The translations under genes were made by a program, and so were the position numbers. 10,078 bases of DNA from Rhodoferax sp. UBA5149 (lineage in GTDB: Bacteria; Pseudomonadota; Gammaproteobacteria; Burkholderiales; Burkholderiaceae_C): assembly GCF_002413825.1 (NCBI RefSeq), contig NZ_DHXT01000071.1, positions 1-10,078 on the forward strand, given 5' to 3'. The stretch's first letter is position 1. Each line of letters opens with the position of its first letter. Positions 1 to 7,356 of the stretch are shown in pieces. Below the pieces are notes generated by a model, which did no database searches, was not told the DNA's origin, and saw only the letters and a program-made list of their open reading frames with translations.

Positions 1-1269
1 GCGCGACTGCAGGAGAAGCAGGGACGCGTAAAGGAGGCATTTGACCTTTACCACCAAGCCCTGGACTTGCGGCCTGACTCCCTGTACGTGCTGGCAAAGC
101 GGGGCGAACTGCTGGAAAAGGAAGGTCGCCTGGAGGAGGCCGAAGAAAACATTGCGCGCGGCTTGGCGCAGATGCCCAGCAGCCCGATTCTCAATCTGGC
201 AGCGGCTCGGCTGGACCGACGGATGGGCCGTCATGCCGAGGCTGCGGCCAGGCTTGAGGCGGTGCTTGACCAACCCATGCCCCAGAATCTCGGTATGGAT
301 ATCCACCTTCTGCTCGGGCAGCTCCACGACCGCTTGGGGAATACGAACAAAGTTTTACCCCATCTGATTGAAGGCAAGCGCCGAATGGCCTTGTCCACAG
401 ATCCAGATGGGAGCAGTGGCGCCCGATTTCTGGCCAGATGCGATACCGCTCGCGCCTGGTTGACCGATCGCTTGGTGGCTTCCTCACAGGTAGCGCCACC
501 ATCGCACGATGAAACACCAGTTTTCCTGATCGGCTTCCCACGCTCTGGCACCACCCTGCTGGAACAGGTACTTGATAGCCACCCACGCTTGCAGACTCTG
601 GACGAAAAACCCATGGTCGAAGTTATGGAGCGGGCATTTCTCGAGATGACCGGAAACGGAACCGATGCGTTGGCGGATTTATCTGGCGATCAGATCACCG
701 AACTGCGCAGGATATATTGGGAGGAAGTCGCACATCATGTGGTGCGCCAACCCGGCACCCTGCTGGTGGACAAACTGCCGCTCAATATCGTTTACGTACC
801 GCTTCTCTGGCGGGTCTTTCCCAAGGCGCGATTTATTCTGGCCATTCGGCATCCCTGTGACGTGACATTGAGCTGCCTGATGCAAAACTTCGGCATCAAC
901 GATGCCATGGTTGGGTTTGTTTCTCTTGAGCGCGTCGCCGAAATCTACACCCGCGTCATGGTCGCTTGGCGCGAATATGCAGAACGCCTCCCGCTGCACT
1001 GGCAGCGCATTCGTTACGAGGACTTAGTTACGAATTTTGAACCAGAAACGCGCGCGCTCCTGGAATTTCTTGGGGTGGGATGGAGCGACACGGTGCTGGA
1101 GCACACCCAACATGCGCAGCAGCGCGGCATCATCAATACGCCCAGTTATCACCAGGTCGTTCAACCGATTTATCAGCATTCGAAATACCGCTGGACGCGA
1201 TACGAAAAGCAGCTGGTCGACGTGATGCCGGTATTGCAACCCTTTATTGAACAGTTCGGTTACGCTTAA
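1..1269 (+). CDS. TPR-containing sulfotransferase, 5'-partial
   Basis: The reading frame is open from base 1, so the N-terminus lies outside the window and 422 codons are visible. About the first 125 visible residues are helical TPR-like repeats, for example the segments around residues 1-22, 23-57 and 58-90. The rest is a PAPS-dependent sulfotransferase domain of the Sulfotransfer_3/tyrosylprotein-sulfotransferase-like type. It has the 5'-phosphosulfate-binding loop PRSGTT at visible residues 180-185 (bases 538-555), followed by LLEQVLDSHP. A Glu in LDEKPM (about residue 202) sits where the catalytic Glu lies in TPST-like enzymes. The 3'-phosphate-binding motif RHPCDVTLSC is near bases 847-876, and the C-terminal motif QPIYQHSKYRW is conserved. 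The family moves sulfate from PAPS to a hydroxyl acceptor, and the TPRs probably bind that acceptor, which is unknown. An internal TTG at 67 could be taken as a start, but the TPR pattern continues upstream of it. The gene is convergent with a paralogue 40 bp downstream and close to PAPS-synthesis genes. Confidence 0.9.
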   Translation, partial: ARLQEKQGRVKEAFDLYHQALDLRPDSLYVLAKRGELLEKEGRLEEAEENIARGLAQMPSSPILNLAAARLDRRMGRHAEAAARLEAVLDQPMPQNLGMDIHLLLGQLHDRLGNTNKVLPHLIEGKRRMALSTDPDGSSGARFLARCDTARAWLTDRLVASSQVAPPSHDETPVFLIGFPRSGTTLLEQVLDSHPRLQTLDEKPMVEVMERAFLEMTGNGTDALADLSGDQITELRRIYWEEVAHHVVRQPGTLLVDKLPLNIVYVPLLWRVFPKARFILAIRHPCDVTLSCLMQNFGINDAMVGFVSLERVAEIYTRVMVAWREYAERLPLHWQRIRYEDLVTNFEPETRALLEFLGVGWSDTVLEHTQHAQQRGIINTPSYHQVVQPIYQHSKYRWTRYEKQLVDVMPVLQPFIEQFGYA

Positions 1270-1309
1270 ACAATGGGGTTGCAGGTTTGTCTATGCGCTA
1301 TCGGTTCTT

Positions 1310-2905
1310 TCAAGGGGGTTCGTAGTGAAAGGCTCGGACAAACGGTTCTAGCAAGTCAGCAACTGGCGCGAACTCTGATTCGAAATGCCGCCACCGCGTC
1401 ACCGATGATGCGTACAACGGCTGGGTGACTTGGGTACGGCTGGGAGTGGCGATGAATTTCCCCGCAGCGCGCTTATGGAAATCCGCCACACCGGCATCCC
1501 AGGAGAGCCCAAGAAAATCGAAGACCTTGCGAAAAGTAGGCTCGAATTGCGTGACGGCATCCTCATAACGAAATTCAATAAAGCCGAGCGTCATTTGCTG
1601 CCTGATGTACATCCACCAATCCATGACCATGGCGTAGAACTCCGCCGTTCCCTGCCAGGTCAGCAAATGAACCGTGGTGGGTGATGGCACCATGAGCTGC
1701 ATGAAGCAGCTGACACAAACATCACGCGGATCGCGCATGACGAAGACCACCTTGGCATCCGGAAAAATGAAATTGATCAGCCCCAGATCGATGGTGTTCA
1801 TGGTGAATTTGTCCACGAGCAATCGGTCGCCGATGCTATCGCCAAAGCGCTGACGCACCCTGTTCCAGTAAAACTCACGCAAATGGATGACACCGGCCAA
1901 GTCCAACCGCCCCAGCTTCTCCGCCGTGCCGCCCTTGGACTTGTCCATCTGGTGCAGTTCGCGGTGCACGGCCCAGATGAAATCCGCCTCGTCGGCGACG
2001 AATACACCAGGATGGGCATCCAGCACCTCCTGAGTCAAGGTCGTCCCGGAACGCATGAAGCCGACCAGGAAAGTCGGTGCCGGGAGTTCCTGCGGGAAGG
2101 CAGTACCGGACCAACGGCTTAACAGTTCCCGATCAAAACCGAGCTTGTTGGCCTTGAGCATGGACGGAACGAACGCCGTGTTTTGCCGACTGATTTCTGG
2201 CAGTGAGCTCGAAAAACCGGCAGAGGCATGCAGATGGGGAAATACCTGGTCATATTCGCCCAACTTGTCGAGAACGCGTGCCAGCTCCTTGTGGGCACGA
2301 AATTCCTCCCTGGCCGTCAGTTCGTAGGTCAGTACATCTTCCAAGCGCAGCTTGGCGGCAGCGTTCAGCCCCGCGTCGGCCTCCAGACTTCCCTGAAGAA
2401 TATGCATCATGCTGTTTTCCGGGTCCAGCTCCAACGCTCGCTGACCGGCAGCCAGGGCGTCGCTCGTCTTGTTCAACTGGGAATACGTCAAGGTCAGAAG
2501 CTGGAAGCCCCGAACGTCGGTGTCATTGATCTGGACCGCCTGCTTGCCCAAGTCGAGGGCGCCCGGGAAATCGCTCCAGTGTTGCAGTTGCGCAGTGAGA
2601 TCAAGTAACTGGCTGATGTCCCCACTCTGGCGCGCCACCTGCAAAAAATGCTGCCCAACTTGCCGCAAACAGGCAGTACCTTCGTCACGCCGCCCAACGT
2701 TGCACAAAGACTGCCCCAACCCGACCTTGGCCTGCGCATCCTCGGGATTTTCTCCTAGCGCTTTCTCAAACCATTGAACCGCTTGCGCGTGGTTGTGGGC
2801 TTTGACAGCGGCTTGGGCCCGCTCCAACAGGCTCGCCACGGGAAGCGCCGCCGCTGTATGGCGGACCGTGACGCCGGCATAGCCGCGCGGTGCGAAATTG
2901 ATCAT
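1310..2905 (-). CDS. TPR-containing sulfotransferase, complete (paralogue of the first)
   Basis: This is a 531-residue protein from the ATG at 2905. Residues about 25-230 form TPR-like helical repeats (for example the stretch with WFEKALGENPEDAQAKVGLG, and one ending AGQRALELDPEN). The C-terminal half is a PAPS-dependent sulfotransferase domain. The 5'-phosphosulfate loop is MRSGTT (residues 284-289), where the paralogue has PRSGTT. A putative catalytic Glu lies in VADEADF (about 306). The 3'-phosphate motif is RDPRDVCVSC (391-400), and the C-terminal motif ATPSRTQVTQPLY matches the paralogue. Three starts are possible. GTG 2923 and ATG 2920 overlap the cysQ stop, while ATG 2905 is preceded by AAGGA at a 7-nt spacing. 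I prefer ATG 2905; earlier starts would add only 5 or 6 residues. It follows cysQ with a gap of at most 14 bp, so co-transcription is very likely and links the enzyme to disposal of its by-product PAP. The acceptor is unknown, and there is no obvious signal peptide, so action is probably cytoplasmic. Confidence 0.92.
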   Translation of the reverse strand: MINFAPRGYAGVTVRHTAAALPVASLLERAQAAVKAHNHAQAVQWFEKALGENPEDAQAKVGLGQSLCNVGRRDEGTACLRQVGQHFLQVARQSGDISQLLDLTAQLQHWSDFPGALDLGKQAVQINDTDVRGFQLLTLTYSQLNKTSDALAAGQRALELDPENSMMHILQGSLEADAGLNAAAKLRLEDVLTYELTAREEFRAHKELARVLDKLGEYDQVFPHLHASAGFSSSLPEISRQNTAFVPSMLKANKLGFDRELLSRWSGTAFPQELPAPTFLVGFMRSGTTLTQEVLDAHPGVFVADEADFIWAVHRELHQMDKSKGGTAEKLGRLDLAGVIHLREFYWNRVRQRFGDSIGDRLLVDKFTMNTIDLGLINFIFPDAKVVFVMRDPRDVCVSCFMQLMVPSPTTVHLLTWQGTAEFYAMVMDWWMYIRQQMTLGFIEFRYEDAVTQFEPTFRKVFDFLGLSWDAGVADFHKRAAGKFIATPSRTQVTQPLYASSVTRWRHFESEFAPVADLLEPFVRAFHYEPP

Positions 2906-2912
2906 ATTCACG

Positions 2913-2917
2913 TCCTT
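2913..2917 (-). promoter_or_regulatory. Shine-Dalgarno site deciding the sulfotransferase start
   Basis: On the minus strand AAGGA stands 7 nt before the ATG at 2905. The alternative starts GTG 2923 and ATG 2920 lack a purine-rich site at normal spacing, although they overlap the cysQ stop (GTGATGA arrangement) and could be used by translational coupling. Confidence 0.55.
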
Positions 2918-2919
2918 CA

Positions 2920-3744
2920 TCACAGCTTAAGCCAATCAGGCAGTGGCGCGCTGGACGCGACAAAATGCGGATTGAGGACATCCGGCTTACCGTAGCGCAA
3001 AGGTGTGCCATCCAGCTTGGATACATGGCCTCCGGCCGCCTCAACGATCGCCTGGGCGGCGGCGGTGTCCCACTCACACGTAGGCCCGAGACGCGGATAA
3101 ACATCCGCAGCCCCCTCAGCCACGCGACAAAACTTCAAGGAACTGCCGGCCTGCACCAGTTCATGGGCACCCAGCTGGCCAATGAACTCAATGGTCTCGG
3201 CGTTCATGTGACTTTTGCTGGCGACGACGCGCGTGGGCCGCTCGGCCTCGCCCGGCGTTGCCACCCGAATCGGCTCCACTAGACCCTGCGTTTGACGGAA
3301 AGCCCCCAAACCAACCCCGCCCCAATAGGCTTGCCCGAGTGCTGGTGCCACCACCACGCCCAACACCGCGTTGCCGTCCCTGACCAACGCAATGTTCACC
3401 GTGAACTCGCCGTTTTGCGCCAGGAATTCCTTGGTGCCGTCCAGTGGGTCAACCAGCCAGAATTCGCCCTTTTGCAAGCGGTACATCAGGGACTGCGAAT
3501 CCTCTTCTGAAACCACTGGAATATCGGGTGCCAAGACCGCCAGCCTTTGTGCAATGAGCTGGTGCGCCACCAGGTCCGCTTGGGTGAGGGGACTTTCATC
3601 GGCTTTGTAGGCCACCAAAACCCCTTGGGCACCGGCGCCGCCGCTGCACATCGCGTTATAAATCCGCATGACGGCATCGCCAGCCTCACGGGCAATTGCA
3701 AGCACCTGGGTCGCCAGCGTTGAAGTGATGTAAATTTGTCGCAT
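2920..3744 (-). CDS. cysQ: 3'(2'),5'-bisphosphate nucleotidase CysQ
   Basis: This is a 274-residue member of the inositol-monophosphatase superfamily, somewhat longer than E. coli CysQ (about 246). The metal-binding and catalytic motifs are intact: KADESPLTQAD (47-57), SEED (79-82), DPLDGTKEF (99-107) and WDTAAAQAIVEAAGG (225-239). The family hydrolyses 3'-phosphoadenosine 5'-phosphate (PAP) to AMP and phosphate, with Mg2+. PAP is left when sulfotransferases or PAPS reductase use PAPS, and it inhibits those enzymes. The stop codon overlaps or nearly abuts the downstream sulfotransferase gene, and the gene is divergent from the ATP-sulfurylase/APS-kinase genes. This placement supports PAP recycling over inositol phosphate hydrolysis. 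The start ATG gives the usual short lead before the helix containing AREAGDAVMRIY, but there is no convincing Shine-Dalgarno sequence in front of it. Confidence 0.93.
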   Translation of the reverse strand: MRQIYITSTLATQVLAIAREAGDAVMRIYNAMCSGGAGAQGVLVAYKADESPLTQADLVAHQLIAQRLAVLAPDIPVVSEEDSQSLMYRLQKGEFWLVDPLDGTKEFLAQNGEFTVNIALVRDGNAVLGVVVAPALGQAYWGGVGLGAFRQTQGLVEPIRVATPGEAERPTRVVASKSHMNAETIEFIGQLGAHELVQAGSSLKFCRVAEGAADVYPRLGPTCEWDTAAAQAIVEAAGGHVSKLDGTPLRYGKPDVLNPHFVASSAPLPDWLKL

Positions 3745-3845
3745 TAAGGCTTTATGGTCACATATTCGGATTCAATCCTATTGCGAAGTATCAATTTGTA
3801 CATTAAATTGATCACCAAACAAATTGCGACAATCCAAACCCCGCC
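3745..3845. promoter_or_regulatory. Divergent promoter region between cysQ and cysD
   Basis: This 101-bp non-coding stretch is visibly richer in A/T than the flanking genes and must carry the promoters for both divergent operons. A possible, weak sigma70-like pair for the rightward operon is TTGCGA (3781-3786) and TTAAAT (3803-3808) with 16 bp between; each hexamer matches 4 of 6 consensus bases. No leftward promoter of similar quality was found. The region also holds the short palindrome GGATTCAATCC (3768-3778) and two copies of ATTGCGA (3780-3786 and 3823-3829). Neither start codon at its edges has a clear Shine-Dalgarno sequence. Confidence 0.55.
3790..3812. repeat. Perfect 8-bp inverted repeat, candidate operator
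   Basis: ATCAATTT (3790-3797) and AAATTGAT (3805-3812) are exact reverse complements separated by GTACATT. The arms contain a T-N11-A arrangement typical of LysR-type regulator sites, so a CysB-like regulator is a reasonable guess, but no regulator gene is present in the window. It overlaps the putative -10 of the rightward promoter. It could instead be an AT-rich hairpin in the mRNA leader. Confidence 0.45.
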
Positions 3846-5288
3846 ATGTCAAACCTTGATCTCCTTGGACTGGACGCGCCGCGGGTATGGGATACCGAGC
3901 TCGCCTTCCAGCATCTGAGCCGCATCGGTCAGGCTGACACCAAGCGCACCGCTGAGCGTCGGCTGCACGAACTGGCCATTCTTCCGTCCGCCTTGACGCC
4001 TGACACACTGGCAGACCTGCTTGGTCGACAACCCGTCCCGGTGCTACTGAACTGGGAAATCGAACAGGCGCGCGGCAAACGCAAGCTGGTGCTGTTTGCT
4101 CAACTTTTTAATTTGCCCGATGGAAAAGATTGCCTTCATGCCAACGATGCCCGGGGTGCCCGCTATTGGCTGCCAATTGACGAGACGGTGGCCACCGCGC
4201 AGGGCATCGCAACGGCCTTGCGAAATCTGCAAGCGCACGTCGGCAAAAATATCACCATCTTCCCGCATGGCCGTCTGGTAGGCCTGTGCCGCCAAGCGCC
4301 CGCGCCCGCGCAAGTCAGCGTGGGCCAGCTGAGCTACCCAGCCACACTCGATCTCGAACACCAGCAGCGTTCGCCTGGCCCAACGCGAACCAGCAGCCCC
4401 CATCTGAAACGCCTGGAAGCCGAAAGCATTCACATCATGCGCGAAGCGGTGGCCGAAGCAGACAAGCCGGTCATGCTTTATTCAGCCGGCAAAGACAGCT
4501 CGGTCATGCTGCAGTTGGCGCGCAAGGCGTTCTATCCCGCGCCGCCGCCATTTCCGCTGCTGCATGTGGACACGCGCTGGAAGTTTCAGGAGATGTACCT
4601 GTTTCGCGACCACATGGTGCGCGAGAGCAACATGGACTTGTTGGTCCACATCAATCCGCAAGCCATTGCGAAAGACATCAACCCCTTCGATCACGGCTCG
4701 GCGCTGCACACGGATATCACGAAGACGGAAGGTCTCAAGCAGGCGCTGGACCAATACCAATTCGATGTGGTCTTTGGCGGCGCGCGGCGTGACGAAGAGA
4801 AATCCCGCGCCAAGGAACGCATTTTTTCCTTCCGCACCGCCACCCACCGCTGGGACCCCAAGAACCAGCGCCCCGAGCTCTGGAACCTCTACAACACGCG
4901 TAAAAGCAAAGGCGAAAGCATTCGTGTCTTCCCGCTGTCCAACTGGACGGAACTCGATATCTGGCAATACATCCACCAGGAAAACATCCCGGTGGTGCCG
5001 CTGTACTTCGCCAAGGAACGCCCGGTGCTGGTGCGTGACGGCATGATCCTCATGGTCGACGATGCCCGCATGCGCATGCTGCCGGGCGAGGAGATCCAGG
5101 CCAAAAAAGTACGGTTTCGCACCCTCGGTTGTTACCCGCTCACCGGCGCCGTGGCGTCGAGCGCCGAAACCGTGGCGGACATCATTCTGGAACTGATCCA
5201 CGCGCGCAGCTCCGAGCGCCAGGGCCGCGCCATTGATGCGGATGCCGCCGCCAGCATGGAAAAGAAAAAGCAGGAGGGCTATTTCTGA
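3846..5288 (+). CDS. cysD: Sulfate adenylyltransferase subunit 2 (CysD) with N-terminal extension
   Basis: Residues about 186-480 are a full-length CysD, the catalytic small subunit of ATP sulfurylase, which makes APS from ATP and sulfate together with the GTPase CysN. The match starts at HLKRLEAESIHIMRE. It includes the PP-loop YSAGKDSSVM (212-221), LLHVDTRWKF (238-247), FGGARRDEEKSRAKERIF (310-327), WDPKNQRPELWNLYN (336-350) and the end MEKKKQEGYF. E. coli CysD is only about 300 residues and starts right at this point. The first roughly 185 residues are extra: I do not recognise the domain. It looks soluble, with a helical start, a segment PVPVLLNWEIEQARGKRKLV and a polar linker at about 165-185. 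Its codon use resembles the rest of the gene, and no convincing internal ATG or GTG with a Shine-Dalgarno site marks a shorter start. ATG 3846 is the first start after an in-frame TAA at 3804, but it has no Shine-Dalgarno sequence. The TGA overlaps the ATG of the next gene. Confidence 0.93.
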   Translation: MSNLDLLGLDAPRVWDTELAFQHLSRIGQADTKRTAERRLHELAILPSALTPDTLADLLGRQPVPVLLNWEIEQARGKRKLVLFAQLFNLPDGKDCLHANDARGARYWLPIDETVATAQGIATALRNLQAHVGKNITIFPHGRLVGLCRQAPAPAQVSVGQLSYPATLDLEHQQRSPGPTRTSSPHLKRLEAESIHIMREAVAEADKPVMLYSAGKDSSVMLQLARKAFYPAPPPFPLLHVDTRWKFQEMYLFRDHMVRESNMDLLVHINPQAIAKDINPFDHGSALHTDITKTEGLKQALDQYQFDVVFGGARRDEEKSRAKERIFSFRTATHRWDPKNQRPELWNLYNTRKSKGESIRVFPLSNWTELDIWQYIHQENIPVVPLYFAKERPVLVRDGMILMVDDARMRMLPGEEIQAKKVRFRTLGCYPLTGAVASSAETVADIILELIHARSSERQGRAIDADAAASMEKKKQEGYF

Positions 5289-7237
5289 TGGCACGCCAAG
5301 CCAACGCCGCCACCGCCGCGCATCCCGCGGCTGCAAGTCCGATGGTCATGCGGCCCTCGACTTTTGACGAATTTCTGGCGCAGCAACAAAGCCAGGACCT
5401 GTTGCGCTTCATCACCTGCGGCAGCGTGGACGATGGCAAAAGCACCCTGATCGGTCGGTTGCTATGGGAATCACAGCAGCTGTTCGACGACCAGATCGAA
5501 GCCCTCAAAACCGAGTCAAGAAAATACGGCACGCAAGGTGATGAGATCGACTTCGCCCTGGCGATGGATGGCCTTGCCGCCGAGCGCGAGCAGGGTATCA
5601 CCATCGATGTGGCTTATCGCTTTTTCGCCACCAACAAGCGCAAGTTCATCGTCGCGGACACGCCCGGCCATGAGCAATACACGCGCAACATGGTCACCGG
5701 CGCATCAACGGCCTCGGCTGCGGTACTGCTGGTCGATGCCCGCCACGGCCTCCTGACGCAAACCCGCCGCCATGCCTACCTGGTGTCGCTCATGGGCATT
5801 CGCCACGTGGTGCTGGCGGTCAACAAGATGGACCTGATCGGCTTCGCCGCCGCCGACTTTCACCGTATCCAGCAATCCTTCCAGCAGTTCGCGCAGACCC
5901 TCGGCTTCGAAAGCGTCACCGCCATCCCGCTCAGTGCGCTCAAGGGTGACAACATCACCCAAGCCTCGACCAACACCCCCTGGTATGCAGGCCCCACCTT
6001 GATGGGTTTCCTGGAAAGCGTCAAGCTCAATCCGCCCGGTTCAGACCCATTTGTTTTTCCGGTCCAGTGGATCAATCGACCCGATTCATCCTTTCGCGGC
6101 TTGAGCGGCGGTGTGGCGCAAGGCAGCGTCAAGGTGGGCGATGAAATTCGCGTGACAAGCTCCGGACAAACCGCGACGGTAGCCGAGATCGTCACGTTGG
6201 ACGGCCTGCTCACCGAAGCGGTCGCGGGCGATGCCGTGACCCTGCGACTGAGCCAGGAGATCGATGCCTCGCGCGGCGATGTGCTGTCTCTTGGCCAGCG
6301 CCCGCTGGAAACCACCGACCAGTTTGAAGCCACGCTGGTCTGGATGAACGAAGAGGCCGGACTCATCGGCCGCAGTTACGACATCAAGCTGGCCACGCAG
6401 TGGGCAGCGGCCTCGGTGACCAGCATCAAGCACCGTGTGGATATCAACACCCTGGCGCACGAGGCCAGCAAACATCTGGCGCTCAACGACATCAGCGTTT
6501 GCAACTTCGCCACCAGCAAGCCGCTGGTGTTTGACAGCTACCAAAACTCCAGGACACTGGGCAGCTTCATTCTGGTTGATCGTTTCAGCCATGCCACCGT
6601 CGCCGCCGGCATGATTCGCCACAGTCTGCGACGGGCGCACAACGTACACAAGCAGGCGCTATCGGTTACAAGAGCTGCCCGTGAAAGGCTCAATGGACAC
6701 CCAGGCCGGGTCATCTGGTTCACCGGGCTGTCGGGCTCCGGCAAATCCACCATTGCCAACGCGCTGGAAATCGAGCTCCATGCGCAAGGCCTGCGCACCT
6801 ATGTTCTGGATGGCGACAACGTGCGCCAGGGCCTGAACAAGGACCTCGGCTTTACCGATGCCGACCGCGTGGAAAACATCCGCCGTATTGCCGAGGTCGC
6901 CAAGCTGATGATGGACGCCGGACTGATTGTGATGACGGCTTTCATCTCGCCGTTCCGCCGGGAACGTGAGATGGCCAGGGAACTGATCGGCTCGGAGAAT
7001 TTCCTGGAGGTGTATGTGAGTACGCCGCTGGACGTGTGTGAGCAGCGCGACGTCAAGGGGCTCTACAAAAAAGCCCGCAGCGGACTGCTGCCGAACTTGA
7101 CCGGCTTGAATAGCCCGTACGAAGCCCCCGAGCACCCCGACCTTGAACTGAATTGCTCTATTCTGCCAACCGGTTTGGTCGTCAAAAAAATGCTGGACGC
7201 CATTTTGGCCAGCGCGCATCGTCCATCGGACGCCTGA
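5288..7237 (+). CDS. cysNC: Bifunctional sulfate adenylyltransferase subunit 1 / APS kinase (CysN-CysC fusion)
   Basis: This 649-residue protein combines two activities, as in NodQ/CysNC. Residues about 38-460 are CysN, the GTPase subunit that drives ATP sulfurylase. They carry GSVDDGKST (45-53), the switch I region GITIDVAY (103-110), DTPGH (124-128), NKMD (179-182) and SALKGDN (216-222), followed by EF-Tu-like beta-barrel domains. Residues about 470-649 are APS kinase, with the P-loop GLSGSGKST (480-488), DGDNVRQGLNKDLGF (508-522), ISPFRRERE (553-561) and GLYKKARSG (591-599). The kinase phosphorylates APS to PAPS. Both halves keep all key motifs, so both should be active. The ATG shares its A with the cysD stop (TGATG), and AGGAGG lies at 5272-5277, about 10 nt upstream, showing tight coupling with the partner subunit. 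A fused kinase favours delivery of PAPS, which fits the sulfotransferase and cysQ genes nearby. Confidence 0.95.
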   Translation: MARQANAATAAHPAAASPMVMRPSTFDEFLAQQQSQDLLRFITCGSVDDGKSTLIGRLLWESQQLFDDQIEALKTESRKYGTQGDEIDFALAMDGLAAEREQGITIDVAYRFFATNKRKFIVADTPGHEQYTRNMVTGASTASAAVLLVDARHGLLTQTRRHAYLVSLMGIRHVVLAVNKMDLIGFAAADFHRIQQSFQQFAQTLGFESVTAIPLSALKGDNITQASTNTPWYAGPTLMGFLESVKLNPPGSDPFVFPVQWINRPDSSFRGLSGGVAQGSVKVGDEIRVTSSGQTATVAEIVTLDGLLTEAVAGDAVTLRLSQEIDASRGDVLSLGQRPLETTDQFEATLVWMNEEAGLIGRSYDIKLATQWAAASVTSIKHRVDINTLAHEASKHLALNDISVCNFATSKPLVFDSYQNSRTLGSFILVDRFSHATVAAGMIRHSLRRAHNVHKQALSVTRAARERLNGHPGRVIWFTGLSGSGKSTIANALEIELHAQGLRTYVLDGDNVRQGLNKDLGFTDADRVENIRRIAEVAKLMMDAGLIVMTAFISPFRREREMARELIGSENFLEVYVSTPLDVCEQRDVKGLYKKARSGLLPNLTGLNSPYEAPEHPDLELNCSILPTGLVVKKMLDAILASAHRPSDA

Positions 7238-7356
7238 AGACCCAAGCTATCCAGACCGGTGTGGGCCACTACCGGGTGTTCGGCGGACGCAACGGGAACC
7301 AGCAGATTGAGCCGCGGGCGCGAGGGATGGAGACGATCATTTAGCGTGCACTTTTT

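Noticed and set aside
1270..1309. Search for a terminator between the two convergent sulfotransferase genes
   Set aside because: No inverted repeat followed by a T-run was found in the 40-bp gap.
4482..5336. Long open frame antisense to cysD (284 codons)
   Set aside because: It lies opposite strongly conserved CysD motifs and its translation matches nothing; it is a by-product of GC-rich codon bias.
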